Assembly (NCBI GenBank): GCA_047973165.1
Contig: JBKEBM010000179.1
Span: 1 to 13,215, forward strand
Source: JBKEAD01 sp047973165
GTDB taxonomy: Bacteria > Verrucomicrobiota > Verrucomicrobiia > Chthoniobacterales > JBKEAD01
Length of the DNA: 13,215 nucleotides
Direction of reading: 5' to 3'
The notes beneath the pieces are model-generated. The model was not told the DNA's origin and searched no databases. It saw only the letters and a program-made list of their open reading frames with translations. How positions within the stretch are numbered: position 1 is the stretch's first letter; every line of letters begins with the position of its first letter. Shown piece after piece: positions 7,927 to 13,215 of this stretch. The position numbers and the translations under genes were made by a program.

Positions 7927-9269
7927 GTCGCTTCGATTTTTGTATTTGCGATTGCGCGGTCGAAGCGGGTGAGGATTTTTTCTTTTCCGAGCACTTCGAG
8001 CATGTGGTAGAGGCTGGGGCCGACGCTGCGTCCGCTGCTGGCGACTCGTGCGGGGTGGATCATGGCGCCGGTTTTGCATCCGGCTTCGGTGGCGGCCGCT
8101 TTGAGAGTTGCTTCCAGCGTGTCTGCGGTCCAGTCGCTGAGGTCGGCGTAGGCGGTGCGTAGTTGTGAGAGTCTTTCAAAGGCTTCGGGAGAGCCGAAAA
8201 CTTTTTTGACGGAGGCTGGGTCCATTTCAACTTCGTCGGTGAAGAAATAACTCGTCCACTGTGGAAGGTCGGAGAGGTGTTTGATTTTTTCTTTTACGAT
8301 TGTGAGGACAGGGAGGGCATTTTCTTTTGTGCCGTAGTTGATTCCGGCGCGGTCGAGGAAGGGCAGACCGAGGTCGGCGAAGCGCTCCAGGTTCATGTGG
8401 ATAATGTGCTGACCCTGTATCCAGAAGCATTTGTCGAGATCGAAGATGGCACTGCGGCGGTTGATTTTATCGAGATCGAAGAGTTCTTTTATTTCGTCGA
8501 AGGCTAAAAATTCCCGGTCGTCTTTTGGGGACCACCCGAGGAGGCAGAGGTAATTTTTTACCGCTTCGGGAGCGTAGCCCTGGTCGATGTATTGGGTGAT
8601 GCTGGCGCCGCCGTCGCGTTTGCTGAGTTTTTTTCCCTCGTGGTTCATGATGAGCGGAATGTGTGCGAACTTTGGCGGTGTCGCATCGAGTGCCTGGTAG
8701 AGCTCGATGTGTTTGGGTGTATTGCTTAGGTGATCTTCTCCGCGAATGACGTGGGTCAGGCGCATTTCGAGATCATCGACTACATTGACAAAATGAAAAA
8801 TCCAGGAGCCGTCGGGGCGACGAATCGTCATGTCGGGGTGGGTGGCCGGGTTCGACATATCGAATTCGATATGTCCGCAGACGAGATCGTCGAGAGCGAC
8901 AGTTTTTCTCGGAGAACGGAAGCGCAGGGCGCCTTCGTCTTCGTAAATAAGGTCTTTTGCCTGTAGTGTGGCGAGGTGTTTTTCGTAAACAGCATTTCGC
9001 TGACTTTGGAAATACGGGCCGTATTCACCGCCTCCGGTTCCGTCGATTTCGGGGCCTTCGTCCCAGCCGAGATCGAGCCAGCGGAGGCCGTCGTAGATGA
9101 CCTGATAGGCTTCGTCGGTATTGCGTTTGGCATCGGTATCTTCTATGCGGAGGATGAATTTTCCACCGTGTTTTCGGGCGTAGAGCCAGTTAAAAAGAGC
9201 GGTTCGTGCACCACCAACGTGTAAGTATCCGGTCGGTGAAGGAGCAAAGCGGGTTCTGATTTCAGACAT
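7923..9269 (-). CDS. gltX: Glutamyl-tRNA synthetase (compact form)
   Basis: Class I aminoacyl-tRNA synthetase charging tRNA-Glu, and possibly tRNA-Gln if non-discriminating; cytoplasmic. Seen motifs: 'RFAPSPTGYLHVGGARTAL' with the HIGH-type H17-V-G-G, 'LRIEDTD' at 40-46, 'THVIRGEDHLSNTPKH' at 172-187, and the KMSKS-type K214-L-S-K-R218. The anticodon-binding helical domain follows. The length is 448 aa against about 465-490 in most bacteria. The difference is visible around residues 105-120, where the polypeptide passes from 'KDLIYED' straight to 'GALRFRSP' and lacks the usual Cys-containing zinc-binding insertion. It is the first gene of a gltX-aroE unit and is divergent from yqeY with a 52-bp spacer that must hold both promoters. 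I saw no clear -35/-10 pair there. Confidence 0.96.
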   Translation of the reverse strand: MSEIRTRFAPSPTGYLHVGGARTALFNWLYARKHGGKFILRIEDTDAKRNTDEAYQVIYDGLRWLDLGWDEGPEIDGTGGGEYGPYFQSQRNAVYEKHLATLQAKDLIYEDEGALRFRSPRKTVALDDLVCGHIEFDMSNPATHPDMTIRRPDGSWIFHFVNVVDDLEMRLTHVIRGEDHLSNTPKHIELYQALDATPPKFAHIPLIMNHEGKKLSKRDGGASITQYIDQGYAPEAVKNYLCLLGWSPKDDREFLAFDEIKELFDLDKINRRSAIFDLDKCFWIQGQHIIHMNLERFADLGLPFLDRAGINYGTKENALPVLTIVKEKIKHLSDLPQWTSYFFTDEVEMDPASVKKVFGSPEAFERLSQLRTAYADLSDWTADTLEATLKAAATEAGCKTGAMIHPARVASSGRSVGPSLYHMLEVLGKEKILTRFDRAIANTKIEAT

Positions 9270-9321
9270 GCTTCGAAGAGAAAGGATTTACGTCAGGAAC
9301 TCAAGCGCATAGGGTAACGGG

Positions 9322-9774
9322 ATGACAATTTCTGAGACTTTAATGAACGATCTGAAGGAAGCGATGAAGGCTAAGGATTCGCTTCGTGTGAATACGCTTC
9401 GCATGTTGAAATCGGCTTTTACCTATGCTGCGACAGCGGCGGGTGGGGCGCAGAGTGTGCTTGATGATGCGGCTTGTATCGGAGTCATTCGTAAGCAAAT
9501 CAAGCAGCGCAGGGATTCGATCGAGAGCTTTAAACAGGCGGATCGGCTGGAGCTGGCGGAAAATGAGCAGCTTGAAATTGCTATTCTGGAAAAGTTTTTG
9601 CCGGCTCCGCTGAGTGCGGAGGAAATTTCTGAGATCGTGCGGGCAGCCATTGTGGAGACAGGGGCGACTTCGCGTAAAGATATGGGTGCCGTAATGAAAA
9701 TCGTAAATGCGAAAGCCGAAGGACGTGCGGATGGAAAAACCCTGAGCGGCGAGGTGCAGAAGCAGCTTGCCTGA
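9322..9774 (+). CDS. yqeY: GatB/YqeY domain protein
   Basis: Small cytoplasmic helical protein of the YqeY family, homologous to the C-terminal tRNA-binding tail of GatB, the amidotransferase subunit that converts Glu-tRNA-Gln to Gln-tRNA-Gln. The function of free-standing YqeY is not firmly known. Seen: 'LKEAMKAKDSLRVNTLRMLKSA' type N-terminus, 'VIRKQIKQRRDSIESFKQADR', 'EQLEIAILEKFLP', and the C-terminal 'KDMGAVMKIVNAKAEGRADGK' with the final 'LSGEVQKQLA'. All are hallmarks of the family, and 150 aa is the normal length. AGGG at 9311-9314 sits seven bases before ATG 9322 and is a plausible Shine-Dalgarno, one of the few in this window. It is divergent from gltX and followed closely by ispD, probably in one transcript. 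Confidence 0.93.
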   Translation: MTISETLMNDLKEAMKAKDSLRVNTLRMLKSAFTYAATAAGGAQSVLDDAACIGVIRKQIKQRRDSIESFKQADRLELAENEQLEIAILEKFLPAPLSAEEISEIVRAAIVETGATSRKDMGAVMKIVNAKAEGRADGKTLSGEVQKQLA

Positions 9775-9809
9775 GGGTTTTTTTGAAAACCGCTTCGTCC
9801 AGCCTTACG

Positions 9810-10502
9810 ATGGAAGCCATTCTGGTTGCTGCGGGCAGCAGTCGCCGGATGGGTTTTGATAAACTGTCTGCGTCTTTGTATGGGCGGTCGGTTTTGGAAA
9901 ATTCGCTGCGGGCATTTGCCGCGACTTCGGAGGTGAGTCGGATTTTGCTCGTTTGTGCGGACCCGGAGGCAGCACATGTAATAGAAGCGGTATCGGGGAT
10001 TGATAAACCCTGTCGGGTTCTCTGCGGAGGAAAGGAGCGGGCCGATTCTGTCAGGAACGGGCTGGCAGCCGTTTCCGGGAATTGTGCTTATGTAGCCATT
10101 CATGATGCGGCGCGTCCGTTGATTCGTCCGGAGCAAATTCGGGATGCTTTTTTACTTGCCCAGGAATCGGGTGCCTGCACTTTGGCGGAGCCTTGTGCGG
10201 ATACGCTTCACCGTGCTGCGGAGGATGGGCTTTTGCGGAGCACGCTGGATCGTAAAAATGTCTGGCGAATTCAAACCCCGCAAATTTTTCAGCGGGATTT
10301 ACTTTTGGAATCGCTTCGGCTTGCAGAGCAAAAAGGAGTTGCGCTGACGGATGAGGCGTCGGCAGTGATTGCGGCGGGGCATGGGGTGGCGGTTCTGCCG
10401 AGTGCTACACCGAATTTTAAAATTACGCTTCCACAGGATATAGAACTTGCGAGAGCCATTCTTGAGCGACGCTTGCAGTCATCTCAGCAGGCGCAGCAAT
10501 GA
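9810..10502 (+). CDS. ispD: 2-C-methyl-D-erythritol 4-phosphate cytidylyltransferase
   Basis: Transfers CMP from CTP to methylerythritol phosphate in the non-mevalonate isoprenoid pathway; cytoplasmic. Seen: CTP-binding 'AILVAAGSSRRMGFDKL' with R13 and K18 in the places of E. coli R20 and K27, 'CGGKERADSVRNGL', 'IHDAARPLI' with D99 and R102, 'RIQTPQIF', 'LTDEASAV', and 'NFKITLPQDIELA' with its conserved Lys. ATG 9810 gives 230 aa, a usual length. An in-frame TTG at 9783 would add nine residues and has GAGGG (9773-9777) five bases before it, so the true start could be there. It lies behind yqeY with only 8 bp (to the TTG) or 35 bp (to the ATG) between, and converges on the TPR gene 10 bp downstream. 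Confidence 0.93.
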   Translation: MEAILVAAGSSRRMGFDKLSASLYGRSVLENSLRAFAATSEVSRILLVCADPEAAHVIEAVSGIDKPCRVLCGGKERADSVRNGLAAVSGNCAYVAIHDAARPLIRPEQIRDAFLLAQESGACTLAEPCADTLHRAAEDGLLRSTLDRKNVWRIQTPQIFQRDLLLESLRLAEQKGVALTDEASAVIAAGHGVAVLPSATPNFKITLPQDIELARAILERRLQSSQQAQQ

Positions 10503-10512
10503 AGTGTCCGGT

Positions 10513-11808
10513 TCAGACGAGCGGACGCCAGGAGCTTATTACGTCATCCGTTTCCAGGAGTTTGCGCCATGTGGATTTGTAGTTGGGATCATAACGTTGG
10601 TCCTGGAAGGAGTGGATAAGTTTTCTGTGGATGATGAGTCTTTGGACGATGGGCTCGCATTCGATCCAGGCTTCGCGGAGCAGGCGCAGGGAGGCAGCCT
10701 CCCGATCCCAGAGGACGGAGTAGGAGTCGATAAATTCTTCGGCATAGTCCGGCTCGGCACGCTCGGTGGGATGCCAGATATTTGTGTCGGGGAGTTTTTC
10801 GTCAAGGAGTAAGGGGGCTATGTAAATATTTTTTAAAATACTGGTTTGGTAGAGTTGTTTGGCTTCATTTTCTCTGCCCTGGAGGTGCTCGGTCAGTGCG
10901 CGTGCGAACCTGAAGGCGGGTTCCGGAAAATCATCGGGGTAGTTTTTTTCGTAATCTTCAAAAGCTGCAATGGCCTGCTCCAGGGAATCATCGAGCAGGT
11001 AAAGCAGAGGGATGTAAAAGCGGGCACCCTGGTGGTCCGAAGGGTTCAGATTGCGGACATCCAAAAAAAACTTAGCGGCAGTGGCATATTTTCCCTGATG
11101 CCACATACACATTGCGGACCCAAAGCAACTGCGCAGCATGAGATTAATATCAGGGTCTTCCCAGACAGGGCGGGAGAATTTTTTCTTGTGCTTTAGAGCA
11201 ACAATTTGAGGTGTTTGGGTGGCCTTCATGAAAGCATCATCAGCAGCGTCCCAACGTCCGTCTGCCAGGAGAATATCGCCAAGCTCGACCCAGGCCGCAG
11301 CCTGATCGGGATCGATTTTTAAAATGGTTTTGAGCCAGGTGCGGCGGCGGCGCAGGGAGTGCAGTCGCTGGTAGTTTTTAAAAAGGCTTTCGACGATTTC
11401 TTTTGAGTTTTGTCGGGAGGAGGGATGTTTTTCACTTTGCGTCTGCGAGAGGGTATCGGCGAATTTTTTGAGATGCTGCGTATCGTGGGCTTCGAGTTTC
11501 CGAAATCGAATTTCAAAATTAAATTCTTTGGCAAAGTCCTGCCATGCCTCGGCTTCCCACTCAGGGCTTTCGCCGATGAGGAGGCGTTCCGGGGTGCCGT
11601 GTTTTTCGACGGCGGTCTGGACGAGCTGTTCGGCAGTGTCCTGCCGCAGCTCCTGATCTATTTCCGGCGGGCAAAGCGGAACGCCGGCTGCATCCCCAAG
11701 AATCAGGATAGTGGGGAGTTGATAGCCCTGTGATGTGGTGACGGGTTCGTCGAGTTCGAGCCAGTAGAGAAGCCAGGTTTTTTTGCCACGCCGGAGGGGC
11801 TGAATCAT
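10513..11808 (-). CDS. TPR-repeat protein of unknown function
   Basis: I do not recognise a named family. The ATG at 11808 is chosen because it forms an ATGA overlap with the stop of the upstream exonuclease-like gene; an in-frame GTG at 11823 is an alternative. The product is 431 aa, without signal peptide or membrane segment. Residues 1 to about 115 form an alpha/beta region of unknown type ('LPTILILGDAAGVPL', 'ERLLIGESPEWEAEAWQDFAKEF'). Next comes a polar linker rich in Gln, Ser and Lys (about 120-138), then TPR-like helical repeats: 'AAAWVELGDILLADGRWDAA' near 170-190, 'AMCMWHQGKYATAAKFFLD' near 232-250 with 'NPSDHQGARF' after it, and 'AIAAFEDYEKNYPDDFPEP' near 279-297. The C-terminal ~90 residues are acidic and aromatic-rich. 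TPRs usually bind proteins, so a scaffold role beside the exonuclease is possible but inferred. Confidence 0.85.
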   Translation of the reverse strand: MIQPLRRGKKTWLLYWLELDEPVTTSQGYQLPTILILGDAAGVPLCPPEIDQELRQDTAEQLVQTAVEKHGTPERLLIGESPEWEAEAWQDFAKEFNFEIRFRKLEAHDTQHLKKFADTLSQTQSEKHPSSRQNSKEIVESLFKNYQRLHSLRRRRTWLKTILKIDPDQAAAWVELGDILLADGRWDAADDAFMKATQTPQIVALKHKKKFSRPVWEDPDINLMLRSCFGSAMCMWHQGKYATAAKFFLDVRNLNPSDHQGARFYIPLLYLLDDSLEQAIAAFEDYEKNYPDDFPEPAFRFARALTEHLQGRENEAKQLYQTSILKNIYIAPLLLDEKLPDTNIWHPTERAEPDYAEEFIDSYSVLWDREAASLRLLREAWIECEPIVQRLIIHRKLIHSFQDQRYDPNYKSTWRKLLETDDVISSWRPLV

Positions 11809-12368
11809 GGGAGTTCTCCCCACTTCCAGGGTGTTGAGACGCGCTGGCGGTGCCCCATTCGGTCGAGGTAGAAGAGCTCATTGTGTTCGACAGCGTATTC
11901 GTAAACGAGTTTTGTCACCTTGACATCGAAGCAGCAGTATTCGGCTATTTCTTTCATTTTACCTTCCCGATACCAGCGCAGAGCGTCTGTGCCGCTGGCG
12001 ATTTTTCCAAGACCGAGGGTTGCCATTGCCACGCTGTCGAGGGCGAGCCGGTGGCCGAGTTCCTTTTTTATTTCGACCAAAATATCCAGCGACCGGAGCT
12101 GGGAATGGAGATCGAGAATAGTCGATGCCATGAGGACTTCATAGTCGAAGCCAATCGTGTTGAAGCCGACGACGAGATCGGCTTTCAGGAGGTTATCGAC
12201 GAGTTTGTCGATGCGTTTTTCCGGATAAATCTCATATTCACCGCTGGCGGTGCTGTAGGTGACGGCGAGGGAGATTCCCATGGCGGCGGGATTTCCCCAG
12301 CCGCCGACTTCGCGGGCGGACTTTTGGGTTTCGAGATCAAAAAAGAGGATGTTTTTTGGCACGGGCAC
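11805..12368 (-). CDS. RNase H-like DEDDy 3'-5' exonuclease
   Basis: Probable nuclease of the DnaQ/RNase H-like fold acting on DNA or RNA ends. All three exonuclease motifs are visible: Exo I D11-L-E13 in 'ILFFDLETQ', Exo II N70 and D75 in 'VVGFNTIGFDYEVL', and Exo III Y144-x3-D148 in 'AEYCCFDVKVT', making it a DEDDy type like YprB-type or predicted PolB-like exonucleases. The 187-aa protein is a stand-alone nuclease domain with no polymerase or helicase part. The start must be GTG, since no ATG exists between the upstream in-frame stop and the domain. GTG 12368 is given, and GTG 12362 is two codons on. The last four bases overlap the next gene's ATG (ATGA), so both proteins are likely made together. 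Fold and catalytic residues are clear; substrate is unknown. Confidence 0.85.
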   Translation of the reverse strand: MPVPKNILFFDLETQKSAREVGGWGNPAAMGISLAVTYSTASGEYEIYPEKRIDKLVDNLLKADLVVGFNTIGFDYEVLMASTILDLHSQLRSLDILVEIKKELGHRLALDSVAMATLGLGKIASGTDALRWYREGKMKEIAEYCCFDVKVTKLVYEYAVEHNELFYLDRMGHRQRVSTPWKWGELP

Positions 12369-12528
12369 GGTAAGGAAGCTGTAAGTCGTATGGAATGAGC
12401 ATAGCAGTTTTTAAGCAAGCCCGGTTTGATTTTTTCCGGAAATTTTGAGCACCTGCTGTTTTGGAACTACGGACAATTAGGGTCCTTTCTGTCTAATCGT
12501 ATTCAGGGTACCTCTGGAAACCCCGTTT
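12369..12528 (-). promoter_or_regulatory. Intergenic region before the exonuclease-TPR genes
   Basis: These 160 bp hold no gene. On the minus strand TGCTATGCT (12406 down to 12398) looks like an extended -10 box about 30 bases before the GTG start, but there is no good -35. A 10-bp palindrome, TTTCCGGAAA, lies at 12433-12442. No stem followed by a T-run on the minus strand is seen after the bioF-like gene. So a promoter here is likely from spacing, but its exact place is weakly supported. Confidence 0.3.
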
Positions 12529-13215
12529 TCATTGATTCTCTGATGCGGATACCTCCTTCAGCATCGAAATTAATGCCTGAACATTTTCCTTCGAGTGAGA
12601 AGCAGATAAAGAAATACGCAGGCGGGCCGCACCTTTTGCCACAGTCGGATAACGCACCGCCGGCAACCAAAAACCAGCTCTCCAAAGTCGCTCTGCCATT
12701 TGCAAAGTCTTGCCCTCGTCGCCGATCATAATCGGCACAATCGCACTCACGGGCATTGCCTTTTCAGGTAAAGAAATTCCCTTCCCGAACAAGTGCAGGT
12801 TTTTCCAAAGTCGCCGCCGCCGCTGCTCGCCTTCCTCCCCGGAAAGAAGCTCTACTCCGGCCAAGGCTGCCGCTGCGACCGCTGCAGGTGGTGCAGTTGA
12901 AAAAATAAAACTGCGGGCACGGTTGATCAGAAAATCAATCAACACGCGACTCCCCGCGAGGTATCCGCCGCTTGCACCGACGGCCTTGCCGAGCGTGCCC
13001 ATCTGCACTTCGATTTCGTTTTCAATATCCAGCTTCGCCGCCAGCCCACGCCCCTCGGGACCGATCATTCCGACGGCGTGTGCCTCGTCCAGCCACAGCA
13101 TTGCGCCGTAGCGTTTTTTTAATTCAATCACTCCCTGCAAATCGCAGCGGTCCCCGTCCATACTGAAAACCGACTCGGTCACAATCCATTTTTTCCCCTG
13201 GGGATATTCACGAGC
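12529..13215 (-). CDS. bioF: 8-amino-7-oxononanoate synthase-like PLP enzyme (partial, 5' end beyond window)
   Basis: C-terminal 228 residues of an alpha-oxoamine synthase; the reading frame is open to the right edge and the N-terminus lies outside. BioF condenses pimeloyl-thioester with alanine in biotin synthesis; cytoplasmic. Seen: 'WIVTESVFSMDGD', 'LWLDEAHAVGMIGPEGRG' with the Asp and His that hold PLP, 'MGTLGKAVGASGGYLAGS' with the PLP-binding Lys, 'NRARSFIFSTAPPAAVAAA', and the C-terminal 'VRYPTVAKGAARLRISLSA'. The 'RSFIFSTA' and 'AVRYPTVxxGxxRLRIS' pattern favours BioF over 2-amino-3-ketobutyrate ligase or serine palmitoyltransferase. Other biotin genes could precede it outside the window. 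It is followed on the same strand by the exonuclease-like gene after 160 bp. In-frame start codons inside the window (13182) are internal, because the conserved segment continues upstream of them. Confidence 0.85.
   Translation of the reverse strand, partial: AREYPQGKKWIVTESVFSMDGDRCDLQGVIELKKRYGAMLWLDEAHAVGMIGPEGRGLAAKLDIENEIEVQMGTLGKAVGASGGYLAGSRVLIDFLINRARSFIFSTAPPAAVAAAALAGVELLSGEEGEQRRRRLWKNLHLFGKGISLPEKAMPVSAIVPIMIGDEGKTLQMAERLWRAGFWLPAVRYPTVAKGAARLRISLSASHSKENVQALISMLKEVSASENQ

Noticed and set aside
7927..8079. Longer N-terminus of AroE extending into gltX
   Set aside because: The ATG in the ATGA overlap gives a complete AroE. The upstream part is Arg/Pro-rich and antigenic to no AroE domain, being simply gltX read in another frame.
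9271..9278. CTTCGAAG palindrome in the gltX-yqeY spacer
   Set aside because: Only 8 bp and directly next to the gltX start; no independent support as a binding site.
10513..12368. Exonuclease-TPR pair as a phage-defence system
   Set aside because: No mobile element, integrase, toxin or known defence gene is adjacent, and the flanking genes are housekeeping; kept only as a gene pair of unknown role.
11850..12398. Plus-strand open frame opposite the exonuclease-like gene (182 codons)
   Set aside because: The minus strand carries all three DEDDy motifs in order; the plus frame is Phe/Gly/Glu-rich antisense without motifs.
12433..12442. TTTCCGGAAA palindrome as an operator
   Set aside because: A 10-bp palindrome in a short AT-rich spacer can arise by chance, and no second copy or nearby regulator gene supports it.

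Overview
The window looks like chromosomal DNA of a heterotrophic, probably marine bacterium. The best guess is a Verrucomicrobiota member of the Opitutae/Puniceicoccales type. This rests on the style of the genes (an agarase-like glycosidase, Cys-type sulfatases, a LacI regulator of a form common in that group, weak or absent Shine-Dalgarno sequences), not on a marker gene, so it is an inference. Ten protein genes fill nearly the whole window. I see no rRNA, tRNA, CRISPR array, insertion sequence or phage gene.

Left part (1-6981, all + strand): a carbohydrate block. It holds a secreted GH50 beta-agarase-like enzyme with two tandem N-terminal beta-sandwich modules, a sulfatase overlapping it by 4 bp (GTGA), a LacI-family regulator, and, after a 158-bp intergenic region with a hairpin, a second sulfatase. 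The likely job is degradation and desulfation of a sulfated algal galactan (agar/porphyran type). Neither sulfatase has a visible signal peptide, so desulfation may occur in the cytoplasm after uptake. No transporter or formylglycine-generating enzyme is in view.

Middle part (6988-10502): housekeeping genes. gltX and aroE form a minus-strand pair with an ATGA overlap. Divergent from them are yqeY (GatB/YqeY family) and ispD, closely spaced on the + strand. The GluRS appears compact because the usual zinc-binding insertion is missing.

Right part (10513-13215, all - strand): the 3' part of a bioF-like gene cut by the window edge, then a DEDDy 3'-5' exonuclease-like protein whose stop overlaps (ATGA) the start of a TPR protein of unknown function. 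The two convergent junctions (6981/6988 and 10502/10513) are only 6 and 10 bp wide and show no hairpin terminator. The least explained items are the exonuclease-TPR pair, the tandem modules of the GH50 protein, and the LacI regulator with Cys in place of the usual DNA-contacting Arg22.
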